NCBI GenBank assembly: GCA_947457715.1
Contig: CANGXK010000001.1
Span: 1 to 42,326 of the forward strand
Source of the DNA: Gemmatimonadota bacterium
Lineage (GTDB): Bacteria > Gemmatimonadota > Gemmatimonadetes > Gemmatimonadales > Gemmatimonadaceae
DNA: 42,326 bases
Reading direction: 5' to 3'
Each line of letters begins with the position of its first letter. The first letter of the stretch is position 1. Positions 1-9,348 of this stretch are shown here, in pieces. Both the position numbers and the translations under genes were made by a program. The notes beneath the pieces are model-generated. The model did not search any database. It was not told where the DNA came from and saw only the letters and a list, made by a program, of their open reading frames with translations.

Positions 1-2804
1 ATCTCCTGCAGCGCCGGGACGACCGCGTCGAGCTTGGCCGAGGGAAGCGAGGCCATCGTCGGATCGACCAGCGCCGGGTGGCAGGCCGCCTGACGCAGCC
101 GCAGCAGCGCCTCGAGGATGTGCATGCGGGACTTGCCGATGCCGTCGCGCTCCACCCGATCGAGCAGGCTGGCGGCATACTGACTCCGCAGCTGCTCGTA
201 GAACGCGCGCTGCGCCGGCTCCAGCTCGACTTCGATCGTCTGTTCGATGCGGGCCGGCAGTTCCTTCGCCACCATGGCCTTCGTGCGCCGCAACACCACC
301 GGACGCAGCGCGCGCGACAGCAGTTCCTGCGCCGACACACCCACGCCGGCCGGCATGCCTGGGCGAAGCGCTGCCAGCGTGCGGGTGGCCGAGCTGAACG
401 TCGTGGCCGCACCCAGCATGCCCGGATTGAGGAACTCGAACAGACTCCAGAGTTCCTCGATCCGATTCTCGATCGGCGTGCCACTCAACGCGAGCCGGTG
501 ATCGGCTTGCAGCAACCGACACGCCTTGGCGGTCGCGGTGCCGGCGTTCTTGATCGCCTGCGCCTCGTCGAGAATCACGTAATCGAATCGGCGCGAACCG
601 AGTCGCGCGATATCGCGGCGCAACGTGCCATAGGTCGTGATCGCCAGATGCGCGTCGACCGTGTCGAGATCCTCGACCGACCGTTCGGCGTGACTGAGAT
701 CGTGCACCTTGAGCTGCGGCGTAAAGCGCGCCGCCTCACGCACCCAGTTGAACACGAGCGAACGCGGCACCACCAGCAACGACATACCGGCGCCTTCTTC
801 GCGTCTCGCTTCGAGCATGGCCAGCACCTGAATCGTCTTGCCCAAGCCCATGTCGTCGGCCAGACATCCCCCCAGTGCGAAGCGACGCAGGAAGCCGAAC
901 CACGACAGCCCCTCTTCCTGATAGCCGCGCAACGTGCCCACGAAGCCACGCGGTACCGGGATCGCGTTGATCCCCCGGAACTTCTTCAGTTCGGCGCGGC
1001 CCGACGCGAGTGTTTCGTCCACATCGACATCGGGCAGCGCCGCCAGCAGCACATCGAGCAATGCCAGCTGCGACGAACGGAACCGGATCCCCTCACCGCG
1101 GCGCACCCCGATCGCCAGCAACGCACGCAGTTCGTCGAGCGACTCCTCGGGCAGGAACCCGATCACGCCATTCCCGAACTCGATCAGTTCGTTGCCCTCG
1201 TCCATCGCCGTGAGCAACTGCGACAGTGTGAGCTCGTGGTCGCCATAGCGCAGCGTCCCGGTAAGATCGAACCAGTCGATACCCGAGCTCACCCGCACCT
1301 GCAACGGACTCGGTGCCACGAACGTCGCACCATCGGACTCGATCAGCCATCCCTCGCGCACGAGTGCAGCGATGAGGCGCGGCAACGTGTGGGGCTGCAC
1401 CACCAGCGACATGCGACTTTCGGCATACGAGTACATCTCCTGCGCGCCGAGCGCCCGCAGCCGCGTCATCGCATTCCGTTCGGCCGCCGCACGGCGACGA
1501 TACAGCGTGCGGGATTTCTTGTCGAAGCACGTGGACGCCGTGGACGCCGCGTCCACGGACTCCGCGCCGTAGCGGAAGCGCAGGGTGAGCCACGACGGCG
1601 ACGCGCGCCACGAACCGGCGCCGCTCGTAATGCGCACCATCGGGACCGGGGCCGCGTCGCTCTCGATGTGCATTTCACCGGCGGGCAGCGACAAGCGCGG
1701 CATGTTCGGCAGCGCATGGTACTCGGCCAGGAACGCCGACGGATCGTCGCCCAGTTCGAACTCGCCGGCGGTCCAGAGCTTCTGCACCAGCGGCCACACC
1801 TGATCGCTGTCGAGACGCGACAGCGATTCGCCGAAGAGCACGAGTCCCGATTCGTGAATCCAGTTCGCGTCGCTGAGCGGACGCACCGTCTCGTCGCGCA
1901 GCAGTTCACCGACCAGCTGATACTGCTCGGGCGCGGGACGCTCGAGCCGCATGGCCACCTGCCACGGCGTGCCGTCATCCCACGAGATCATCCGCGTGTC
2001 GAGCGACGGGCGATTGCTGCGCAGTCGCGCGCGGCCCGTGTCGCAGATCATGCGCAACGTGGTGCGATAGGCCCGCGGGCGCACGATGAATCCACCGGTG
2101 GGCATCGTCGCGATCCCCTGTGCGTCGGAGCTGCCCAGCAGCATCTCGGCGATCTGTCGATCAACGGGATCGGGAGCGTTGCACCACGCATCGATGGAAT
2201 ACGGGAAATGCTTCGGGGCTTCCCACACGCTGTCGCGGTCTCGGCGCTGCGTGGAGATCTCCACCCGCACGCCACGGTGCTGCGCGCTCTCGGTGAGATG
2301 TACGAGATACACGATACGCCGGTCGGTCGGAAGCGACGTGGCGCGGTTGGTCACCCGCGTATCGGTGAACACCGACCGCTGGCGGCCGCCCGTGTCACGC
2401 AGCGCCCTTTGCCACTCTGGCGCCGAATCCTTAGCCTCGAGGGCGCGCGCCTGGGGCTTCATCACCGCCAGCGCGTGGCGCTCAAAGATGACCTGCGGCT
2501 CCTCCGCCGACGACGCGGCGGTCCCGAGCAGCGGCGCCAGCGTGCCCTGAGTGTCCAGCACGCGCAGCAGCGCCCACAAATGCTTGCACGCGCCGTGCTC
2601 CTGCCCGTGCGGGCAGGTACAGCCAAGGTGCAGCCGCCCCGGGCGCGGGCGCAGAAACACTCCATACCTCCGAGTGCCCTGCACCGCGGCGGTGGCCAAA
2701 CCGGCGTCGACGTGCTCGATGGTGAGCACGGAGGAATCGATGTACGCTTCCCCGCGTTCGCGTACATCCGGCGGAAAGCACTGCTCTAACAAGACGGGAA
2801 TCAT
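1..2804 (-). CDS. SWIM zinc-finger SNF2-family DNA helicase (3' part beyond window)
   Basis: Superfamily 2 Snf2-like ATPase, expected to translocate on double-stranded DNA or remodel nucleoprotein. The minus frame stays open from the ATG at 2804 to the left edge (about 934 codons seen). A SWIM zinc finger lies near residues 62-75 (C62-x-C64, then C73-x-H75). The Snf2 ATPase core starts about residue 640, with the Walker A text DDMGLGKTIQ (near 840-865) and the Walker B text VILDEAQ (near 560-580), followed by SGTPIENR. The helicase C-terminal lobe is only begun before the edge. SWIM plus SNF2 is a familiar bacterial architecture of unclear cellular role. It starts 37 bases after tex on the same strand, so the two may be cotranscribed. 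A 903-residue plus-strand ORF over the same DNA is a high-GC shadow. Confidence 0.9.
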   Translation of the reverse strand, partial: MIPVLLEQCFPPDVRERGEAYIDSSVLTIEHVDAGLATAAVQGTRRYGVFLRPRPGRLHLGCTCPHGQEHGACKHLWALLRVLDTQGTLAPLLGTAASSAEEPQVIFERHALAVMKPQARALEAKDSAPEWQRALRDTGGRQRSVFTDTRVTNRATSLPTDRRIVYLVHLTESAQHRGVRVEISTQRRDRDSVWEAPKHFPYSIDAWCNAPDPVDRQIAEMLLGSSDAQGIATMPTGGFIVRPRAYRTTLRMICDTGRARLRSNRPSLDTRMISWDDGTPWQVAMRLERPAPEQYQLVGELLRDETVRPLSDANWIHESGLVLFGESLSRLDSDQVWPLVQKLWTAGEFELGDDPSAFLAEYHALPNMPRLSLPAGEMHIESDAAPVPMVRITSGAGSWRASPSWLTLRFRYGAESVDAASTASTCFDKKSRTLYRRRAAAERNAMTRLRALGAQEMYSYAESRMSLVVQPHTLPRLIAALVREGWLIESDGATFVAPSPLQVRVSSGIDWFDLTGTLRYGDHELTLSQLLTAMDEGNELIEFGNGVIGFLPEESLDELRALLAIGVRRGEGIRFRSSQLALLDVLLAALPDVDVDETLASGRAELKKFRGINAIPVPRGFVGTLRGYQEEGLSWFGFLRRFALGGCLADDMGLGKTIQVLAMLEARREEGAGMSLLVVPRSLVFNWVREAARFTPQLKVHDLSHAERSVEDLDTVDAHLAITTYGTLRRDIARLGSRRFDYVILDEAQAIKNAGTATAKACRLLQADHRLALSGTPIENRIEELWSLFEFLNPGMLGAATTFSSATRTLAALRPGMPAGVGVSAQELLSRALRPVVLRRTKAMVAKELPARIEQTIEVELEPAQRAFYEQLRSQYAASLLDRVERDGIGKSRMHILEALLRLRQAACHPALVDPTMASLPSAKLDAVVPALQE

Positions 2805-2841
2805 GACCAGCGAAGTCTAACCACACGATCTCCAACGGCTG

Positions 2842-5190
2842 CTACTTGAAGCGAATCCCGTTGGGAGCCACGGCCCCTTTCGTCGGCACGAAGGGCTTCG
2901 CCGCCCCCTTGCTGGTCGGCGCCGGTCGCGCCGGCCCTCGGTTATTCGACGTCACGTCGCGCCGCGTCCCGCCTTCCCCCCGTTCACCACCGCCCAGAGG
3001 CTTGCCGGTCCCACTGCCGCCGTCGCTGCGCATGCTGAGGGCGATCCGGCCACGGGCCAGATCGATCGCCTGCACCGTCACCTTGACCTTCTGCCCAACC
3101 TTCACCGCGTCGTTGGGATCCTTGATGTAGCGATCGGCCAGCTGACTCACGTGGACCAGACCATCCTGGTGCACACCGATGTCCACGAAGGCGCCAAACG
3201 CCACGATATTCGTGACCACACCCTCGAGCACCATGCCGGGCAGCAAGTCTGACGGCTTCTGGATGTCCTCGCGGAAGGCGGGCGGCTCGAACGCAGCGCG
3301 CGGGTCGCGACCCGGCTTCTTCAGCTCGGCCACAATGTCGCGCAGCGTGGGCATCCCGACATCCTCGCTCACGTACTTCGTGAGTTCGATCGAATCGACG
3401 AGCGTTTCGTTACCGACCAGCGAGCTCACTTCAGCCTTCAGATCCTTGGCCATGCGCTCCACCAGCGAATAGCGCTCCGGGTGTACGGCGCTCGAATCGA
3501 GCGGATGCACACCGCCTCGCACCCGCAGGAAGCCGGCGGCCTGTTCAAAGGCCTTGGCACCGAGACGCGGAACATCCTTGAGGTCAGCACGAGAGGTGAG
3601 ACGGCCACGCTGATCGCGCAAGGAAACGATCGCCTGCGCCAGACCGGGGCCGATGCCAGCCACGTAGCCCAACAGCGCGGCCGACGCGGTGTTCACCTCG
3701 ACGCCCACGCGATTCACACAACTTTCTACGATATCGTCGAGCCGCTGCTTGAGACGCGACTGATTCACGTCGTGCTGATACTGGCCGACACCGATGCTCT
3801 TGGGGTCGATCTTCACCAGTTCGGCCAGTGGATCCTGCAAGCGACGGGCGATCGACACCGCACCACGCAGCGAGACGTCGAGTTCCGGGAATTCAGCTCT
3901 CGCGAGGTCGGAGGCCGAATACACCGACGCACCGGCCTCATTCACGACCACCACCTGCGGCCGCTCACCACCCACCGGTGGATCGAGCTCACGCATCGCG
4001 GCCTTGGTGAGGTTCTCCGTTTCGCGGCTGGCGGTGCCGTTGCCGATCGCGATGAGCTCCGGCGTGAAGCGCTGCAACAGCATCCGAATCGCCCCGGCGA
4101 ACCGGTCTTCCTGATGCAGATACAACGTGTCGGTGTGCACCAGCGCACCCGTCGCGCTTACCACCGCCACCTTCACACCCGAACGGAAGCCGGGATCGAG
4201 GCCGACCACGCGCTTCTCGCCGGCCGGTGACGACAACAGCAACTGCTCGAGATTGCGACCGAAGATCGTGATCGCCTCGTCGTCGGCGCGCGTCTTGAGC
4301 TCCACGCGCAATTCCACTTCGATCGCCGGCGACAGCAGGCGCTTGTAGGCATCGGCGGCCACCAGCGTGAGCTGCTGCGACGCCTTGCGGGAGCCCGTCA
4401 CTTCGCGCGCGATACGTGCGTTGATCTCCTCGACCGGGGCTTCCACGCGCCACATCAACTCACCTTCGGTCTCACCACGGCGGATCGCCAGCATACGATG
4501 ACTGGGAATCGTGCCCAGCGATTCCGAATAGTCGAAGTAATCCTTGAATTTCGACTCGTCGCTCGCCTTGCCGGTCATCACGCTGCTCTTCACCACACCC
4601 TTGGCGCGTGTGATCTCGCGCACCCAGCCACGAATGAGTGCATCTTCGGCGACCTGCTCGGACAGGATGTCGCGCGCGCCCTGCAGGGCCGCTTCCACCG
4701 TCGGTACCTCTGATGGCTTGCCGTCGACCTCCGGCAGCACGTACGCAGCGGCCGACGCCAGTGCGGCCACATCATCGAGGGAACCGCTCCACACGCCCTC
4801 GGCCAAGGGCCCAAGTCCGCGTTCGCGCGCAATCATGGCGCGCGTGCGACGCTTGGGCTTGAACGGCAAGTACAGATCCTCGAGCGCCTGCTTGGTGTCC
4901 GCCGACAGAATCGACGCCTTGAGCCTGTCGTCCAGTTTGCCCTGTTCGTCGATGCTCTTCAGCACCGCGGTGCGGCGATCCTCAAGTTCGTTCAGGTATT
5001 CAGCGCGCTCGCGCACATCGCGCAACTGCACCTCGTCGAGACCGCCGGTCATCTCCTTGCGGTATCGAGCGACGAACGGCAGGGTGGCACCCTCGGCGAA
5101 GAGGGCGAGCGTGCGCTGAACCTGTTGCGGATTCAGCGAGAGTTCCGTCGCGACGCGCGCGACAATGGCGGGAGCAATCGTGTCGGTCAT
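2842..5190 (-). CDS. tex: Transcription accessory protein Tex (S1 RNA-binding)
   Basis: Tex is a conserved nucleic-acid-binding protein tied to transcription and stress tolerance. The 782 residues match the usual family length. In order: an N-terminal helical Tex domain, a YqgF/RNase H-like fold (VVGLDPGFRSGVKVAV near residue 330), helix-hairpin-helix segments (YVAGIGPGLAQAIV, near 510-570), and a C-terminal S1 domain (GMVLEGVVTNIVAFGAFVDI, about 650-720). The tail is rich in Gly, Arg, Pro and Lys and probably disordered. ATG start at 5190. It is upstream of the SWIM/SNF2 gene in the same direction. Confidence 0.97.
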   Translation of the reverse strand: MTDTIAPAIVARVATELSLNPQQVQRTLALFAEGATLPFVARYRKEMTGGLDEVQLRDVRERAEYLNELEDRRTAVLKSIDEQGKLDDRLKASILSADTKQALEDLYLPFKPKRRTRAMIARERGLGPLAEGVWSGSLDDVAALASAAAYVLPEVDGKPSEVPTVEAALQGARDILSEQVAEDALIRGWVREITRAKGVVKSSVMTGKASDESKFKDYFDYSESLGTIPSHRMLAIRRGETEGELMWRVEAPVEEINARIAREVTGSRKASQQLTLVAADAYKRLLSPAIEVELRVELKTRADDEAITIFGRNLEQLLLSSPAGEKRVVGLDPGFRSGVKVAVVSATGALVHTDTLYLHQEDRFAGAIRMLLQRFTPELIAIGNGTASRETENLTKAAMRELDPPVGGERPQVVVVNEAGASVYSASDLARAEFPELDVSLRGAVSIARRLQDPLAELVKIDPKSIGVGQYQHDVNQSRLKQRLDDIVESCVNRVGVEVNTASAALLGYVAGIGPGLAQAIVSLRDQRGRLTSRADLKDVPRLGAKAFEQAAGFLRVRGGVHPLDSSAVHPERYSLVERMAKDLKAEVSSLVGNETLVDSIELTKYVSEDVGMPTLRDIVAELKKPGRDPRAAFEPPAFREDIQKPSDLLPGMVLEGVVTNIVAFGAFVDIGVHQDGLVHVSQLADRYIKDPNDAVKVGQKVKVTVQAIDLARGRIALSMRSDGGSGTGKPLGGGERGEGGTRRDVTSNNRGPARPAPTSKGAAKPFVPTKGAVAPNGIRFK

Positions 5191-5268
5191 GATCGCGGAG
5201 TCTATGCGTCAAGCGAACCAAATTCCACGCCTTGCATTTTCCAACCGGTCTACCGTCCGCCTTTTCGT

Positions 5269-5901
5269 TCAGCGCGATTCGACTTTCGGAGCCACCGTTC
5301 GTGCCAATGCAGCCTCGACCACACGATAGGCGGGACCATACGCCGCCTCGTACCCGGGAGAATGATGCACGGCGGGAAAACCCTTCCGCCGTTGTTCGGC
5401 GAAGAGCACGCCCGCCGCTGATGTACCGAGTGCGGACTCGGCACAGGCAAAACGTGCGGTGTCGCCAGGCGCGCCATTGGCGGTAGCGATGAACGCGTGT
5501 AGCAGCGCCTCGGTGTTGCCTCGCGCCTGCACGAACGGACGGAGATGGATGCGCACGAACCGGCCATCGGGTGGCAGCGGTTCAACCAGCGGATCGACCA
5601 CGGGATTTGTTCGCACGATCGAACCTGCCGCCAGTTGTGCTAATTCACGTGTCATCCACGCGCGCACCGGAGCCGTATCGCGCACCGCATGTTCACTTCC
5701 CATGATACCATGGTGCGCAAACTTGTACAGATCGACGGCGCGCGCCTTCGGATACCTCGTGGTGTACTGCGCGAACGCACGGCGCCACACCACGGGATCA
5801 CAGGCGGCTGCCAGTGGAGGCCGTCCGACGGCGCTCGCGACACCACTCCGGGACATCGCCAGCGCGGTCAGCGTGACGACCAGCATGCTCCTGATCATCA
5901 T
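5269..5901 (-). CDS. Secreted protein of unknown function
   Basis: I do not recognise a named family. From the ATG at 5901 it is 210 residues and opens with a signal-peptide-like segment (MMIRSMLVVTLTALAMS...ASA), so it is probably exported. A conserved-looking block, KFAHHGIMGSEHAVRD, follows at about residue 60-75. The reading frame is open further upstream, but that part overlaps the preceding lipoprotein gene and is compositionally out of frame. The chosen start sits 4 bases after the stop of that gene, which implies an operon and translational coupling. ATG codons at 5901 and 5898 are both possible. Confidence 0.75.
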   Translation of the reverse strand: MMIRSMLVVTLTALAMSRSGVASAVGRPPLAAACDPVVWRRAFAQYTTRYPKARAVDLYKFAHHGIMGSEHAVRDTAPVRAWMTRELAQLAAGSIVRTNPVVDPLVEPLPPDGRFVRIHLRPFVQARGNTEALLHAFIATANGAPGDTARFACAESALGTSAAGVLFAEQRRKGFPAVHHSPGYEAAYGPAYRVVEAALARTVAPKVESR

Positions 5902-5905
5902 GACC

Positions 5906-6883
5906 TCAATTGCAGCCCGAGACCGCGCTCTCCCAGAGCACGCGCCAGCCATCCGCACGGCGCGACAACACCGCGGCGCCAAGGGCCACGCCATCATCGC
6001 GACCGAAGAGCAACCGGACATCGGGTGCACCGACCATCCGAAAGGCGAGCAACGGCTCGGCCACCACCAACTCTTCTTCATGGCCGGCGGCTCGCTCGTG
6101 CCAGCCCACGACCCACTCCTTCGCACTGTCTCCGCTCCCATTGACGACCATCACCAGCCGCTCTTCTTTGGGATCGTCTTCCTGATTCACGCGACGCGCC
6201 AGCGTGGCCACGACGAACGCCGTATCGAGGCCACGTGTACGCCAGGCCCGAAGCACGACGAAGGGCAACCCGCGAAAGGTGACGGTGGTATCGTCGGCCA
6301 GTCCCGATGCGAGCCGGGTGAGGTCGGCTGCCAGACGGGCCGAATCGCGCGGCGCGAGCCCTTCGATCGAATCGAGCGGAATGGCCGTCACGCGTCCCCG
6401 GACCATCGCCGCGGTCCATGGCGATACGTTCACGTCGGCATCCACGCCGAGGCGCGCCACGGGCCAAGCTGTGCACCCGTCGTCCACGCGAGGGGCGCCC
6501 TCGACCACGAGCCGTGCCTCACCGACTTTACCGCCACGCGCGAACAACTCGAGGCGACCATCGACCGAGGCCGCCCCGACACCGGTTGTGTCCCCGACCG
6601 TCAACTCGGTGGCGTCCGGGCGCAGCAGCGACCCCGCCATGAGCCCACCATCAACGGTGGGCAACACGATGAACGGCCCGGCGCCCGATTCCCAACCGCC
6701 GCTGGCGGCGAGAGTCGCAACATGATCCGTGCCGGGGAGATCGCCCACGCCAAAGGCAGAATCGGTGGTCGAGACCGAGGGGCGACGATCGCAGGCCGCG
6801 GACGCCAGAAAGGCCACCGCGCCGAGGAACATGCGAAGTGCGCCGCGGAGGGAACGAGATCGAGAAATGCGGGGAGACGTCAT
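5906..6883 (-). CDS. Putative lipoprotein of unknown function
   Basis: 325 residues with an Arg-rich N-terminus, a hydrophobic stretch and a lipobox-like site (FLASAAC, Cys31), so probably lipid-anchored. The rest is rich in beta-type segments with no motif I can assign. There is an odd number of further cysteines, one of them two residues from the C-terminus. First gene of a two-gene unit with the secreted protein at 5269-5901; divergent from the MFS gene at 6972, with an 88-base shared promoter region. Function unknown. Confidence 0.75.
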   Translation of the reverse strand: MTSPRISRSRSLRGALRMFLGAVAFLASAACDRRPSVSTTDSAFGVGDLPGTDHVATLAASGGWESGAGPFIVLPTVDGGLMAGSLLRPDATELTVGDTTGVGAASVDGRLELFARGGKVGEARLVVEGAPRVDDGCTAWPVARLGVDADVNVSPWTAAMVRGRVTAIPLDSIEGLAPRDSARLAADLTRLASGLADDTTVTFRGLPFVVLRAWRTRGLDTAFVVATLARRVNQEDDPKEERLVMVVNGSGDSAKEWVVGWHERAAGHEEELVVAEPLLAFRMVGAPDVRLLFGRDDGVALGAAVLSRRADGWRVLWESAVSGCN

Positions 6884-6971
6884 TCAGCGTACTGGACAGC
6901 GTGTGTGTGTGCACGGACTATACTCTGCCGCATAGTGAAACCCGTTACCAGACTCCCGACCAAAACTGCTC

Positions 6972-8339
6972 ATGGCTGATGCCCCCACAAAGTCCCGCAA
7001 GGGGTTGTTGAACGCACTCGGCCTGCATCGCCGCGAGTTGCGTGCCTGGGCAATGTACGACTGGGCCGTCTCCTCTATGCAGACCGTGATCACCACGGCG
7101 GTGTTCCCGATCTACTTCATTCAAGTGGCGGGCGCCACTCGTACGCCGGAGGCCGCTACACAGTCCTTGGGCTACGCCAATACGGTTGCCGCCATCGTGA
7201 TCGCGCTCCTGGCGCCGATTCTCGGTGCTGTCGCCGACTTCAAGGCAGCCAAGAAGCGCTTCCTGTTCGCCTTCATGCTAATTGGCGTGGTGGCCACCTC
7301 CGGCATGTTCTTCATCGACCGCGGCGAACTGCTCTTCGCCTCGGTGCTGTTCGTGCTCTCCATCGCCGGCGCCACGGGCAGCATGACGTTCTACGAAGCG
7401 CTGTTGCCGCACATCGCGACGGACGACGAAATCGATCGTGTCTCCACGGCGGCGTATGCGATCGGCTATATCGGCGGCGGCCTGCTGCTGGCGATCAACC
7501 TCGCGTGGATCAGCAACCCGGGGCTGCTGGGGCTGCCAAGCGGGGAAGGCATTACGGCCGATCAGGCCACGTTGCCGGCGCGACTCGCGTTCGTGTCGGT
7601 CGGTGTATGGTGGCTGCTCTTCTCGATCCCCGTGCTGCGCACCGTCCCGGAACCGCCGCGGACGGTGGAGTCGGATGAGAGATCGACCGCCAATCCGTTC
7701 GCGATCGCCTTCTCCCGCCTCGGCGAAACACTACGCGAGATGCGCCACTACAAACAGGCGTTCCTCGCCATGCTCGCGTTCACGATCTACAACGACGGCA
7801 TTCAGACCATCATCAAGATGGCGACCGCCTTCGGTACCGAGATCGGCATCGCACGGCCCGCGCTGATCAAGGCGATCCTGCTGGTGCAATTCGTGGGCAT
7901 TCCGTTCGCGTTCGCGTTCGGCACACTGGCCGGCAAACTTGGGGCGAAACGCTCGATCTTCCTCGGGCTCGTGGTTTACACGGGAATCTGCATCTACGCG
8001 TATGGGATTCACACGGAACGCGAGTTCTACGTCCTCGCCGTGCTCGTCGGACTCGTACAGGGCGGCACGCAGGCACTCAGTCGGTCGCTGTTCGCGAGCA
8101 TGGTGCCGAAGCACAAGAGCGGCGAGTTCTTCGGCTTTTACTCCGTGTTCGAGAAGTTCGGCGGCATCCTCGGACCGCTGGTCTTCGCCATCGCCATCGG
8201 GCAGACGGGCAGCAGCCGCGGCGCGATTCTCTGGGTGATCGCATTCTTCGTGATCGGCGGCGCCATTTTGGCCAAGGTCAACGTGAAAGAAGGCGAGCGC
8301 GCCGCACGCGACGCCGACATGAATCTTCGTGAGGTGTAG
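6972..8339 (+). CDS. MFS transporter, UMF1/Atg22-like
   Basis: 455-residue polytopic membrane protein with about 12 hydrophobic segments. The N-terminal text RELRAWAMYDWAVSSMQTVI is typical of the UMF1 (unknown major facilitator 1) family related to vacuolar Atg22 effluxers; the late segment GLVQGGTQALSRSLFASMVP is the matching family signature. The substrate is not known for most bacterial members; small-molecule or amino-acid efflux is only a guess. ATG start at 6972. It stands alone, and the inverted-repeat element at 8483-8834 follows. Confidence 0.92.
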   Translation: MADAPTKSRKGLLNALGLHRRELRAWAMYDWAVSSMQTVITTAVFPIYFIQVAGATRTPEAATQSLGYANTVAAIVIALLAPILGAVADFKAAKKRFLFAFMLIGVVATSGMFFIDRGELLFASVLFVLSIAGATGSMTFYEALLPHIATDDEIDRVSTAAYAIGYIGGGLLLAINLAWISNPGLLGLPSGEGITADQATLPARLAFVSVGVWWLLFSIPVLRTVPEPPRTVESDERSTANPFAIAFSRLGETLREMRHYKQAFLAMLAFTIYNDGIQTIIKMATAFGTEIGIARPALIKAILLVQFVGIPFAFAFGTLAGKLGAKRSIFLGLVVYTGICIYAYGIHTEREFYVLAVLVGLVQGGTQALSRSLFASMVPKHKSGEFFGFYSVFEKFGGILGPLVFAIAIGQTGSSRGAILWVIAFFVIGGAILAKVNVKEGERAARDADMNLREV

Positions 8340-8842
8340 AACGCGCGGATGCGTTGGTGGTGGACCAGGTGCGGCTTCAACTGCTGCAGCGGGCGCTGCG
8401 GCCGGAGGCCCACGCCATCCGGCAGGACGGTTCGCCCTGGAACGGCTGGCGGCGGATCGCGGAGTGCTGGGGATGGGGATGGGGATAACAACGGAAACAA
8501 GCGATTCCGGCCTGAACGGATATGAACAGATAGCGAACGGAGAAGAACGGATCCGCCCCGAGCGATCAACCTTGTGTGTTACGGCTCTTCAGGAATCGGA
8601 ATCGCGAAGCGTTCACGATGGCGATCGGATTTCACGGCGGCGGATTGGACTTGGAACCCCGGCACGCCGAACCGTGACCCACTCGAAACCCTGAAGAGCC
8701 AGTTTTATTCTCAAAAGCCGTACGGCACGATCGGCGTACGACTGCGAGCGCATCATACGGAACGAATCCGTTGCTATCGATTGCTCTCCGTTCGTATCCG
8801 TTCAGGCCGGAATCGCCAGTTTCCGTTCTTATCCGGCCGTGC
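8340..8842. other. Gene-free region of 503 bases with inverted-repeat element
   Basis: This gap lies between two convergent genes. 8483-8834 is a nested inverted repeat, described separately. The first ~140 bases (8340-8482) carry a short plus-frame stretch reading DALVVDQVRLQLLQRALRPE and ending at TAA inside the repeat arm. It may be the tail of a decayed gene, but there is not enough to name it. I see no convincing gene here. Confidence 0.6.
8483..8834. repeat. Nested inverted-repeat element between convergent genes
   Basis: The left arm beginning at 8483 and the right arm ending at 8834 are reverse complements over about 40 bases with only a few mismatches; both contain the core GCGATTCCGGCCTGAACGGA. 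Weaker matching continues inward. Nested inside are an exact 11-base pair (8583-8593 with 8690-8700, GGCTCTTCAGG) and a 6-base pair (8632-8637 with 8672-8677, TCACGG/CCGTGA), all roughly centred on 8650. It could be a MITE-like element, a structured RNA or a bidirectional terminator. No transposase is present. Confidence 0.7.
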
Positions 8843-9217
8843 TCAGCACCCGCGTAGCAACCGATCGTCCGCCGGCGGATACACGGGGCCACCAAGATCC
8901 CAGTGCCAAGCCTCGCGACGCACATCGGTGCGCGGATCGCGCAACGGCTTGTACTGCAGGCGGCTCTCGGGAATCCCTACCGCTTCGCCGTATGCCAACA
9001 ACAGCGCACGGTTGGTGCTCACGAAGTGCACCATGGGGCGGCCAAGCCAGACGTGCCGGTGCAACCACAGCCCGCCGTCCATCGCGTGAATCATCCCCTC
9101 CCGGCGTTTCCGGAACTCCCGCGCACCGGACGCGAAGGTGACATCCCGCATGCGAGAGGCTCGCCGCTGCGGGTCGGGGTCGGTCGCGATGGAGAATTCG
9201 AACACGGTCACAAACAC
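8843..9217 (-). CDS. Small conserved-looking hypothetical protein
   Basis: 124 residues from a GTG at 9217; an ATG at 9151 (about residue 23) is an alternative start. Text such as HAMDGGLWLHRHVWLGRPMV and REAWHWDLGGPVYPP looks like real protein with many Trp and His. It loosely recalls small DUF4031-type proteins, but I would not assign it. It is downstream of polA's region on the same strand, and its stop is only 8 bases from the inverted-repeat arm. Confidence 0.6.
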   Translation of the reverse strand: MFVTVFEFSIATDPDPQRRASRMRDVTFASGAREFRKRREGMIHAMDGGLWLHRHVWLGRPMVHFVSTNRALLLAYGEAVGIPESRLQYKPLRDPRTDVRREAWHWDLGGPVYPPADDRLLRGC

Positions 9218-9320
9218 ACGAGTGATCTTAAGATGCGCTTATCGTGGCGCTATATGGGCACCTTCTGGTACAGGCACACGGCGCCATCCCCTCACCAGAA
9301 ACGAGGCAAATCCTCATACC

Positions 9321-9348
9321 GTCATGACTTGGCCGTCACGACTTGGCC
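9321..9348. repeat. 14-base tandem duplication at the polA stop codon
   Basis: 9321-9334 and 9335-9348 are identical at 13 of 14 bases (GTCATGACTTGGCC against GTCACGACTTGGCC). The second unit, read on the minus strand, contains polA's last codons and stop; the first repeats them just downstream. It probably arose by slippage. Confidence 0.75.

Noticed and set aside
78..2789. 903-residue plus-strand ORF
   Set aside because: Antisense shadow of the SWIM/SNF2 gene. Its translation is rich in Arg, His and Gln with no motifs, while the minus strand encodes clear helicase and zinc-finger motifs.
8340..8482. Possible gene remnant (LLQRALRPEAHAIRQDG...)
   Set aside because: Reads somewhat like protein but has no clear start and no identifiable family, and it stops at the repeat arm. 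Not enough to annotate a pseudogene.
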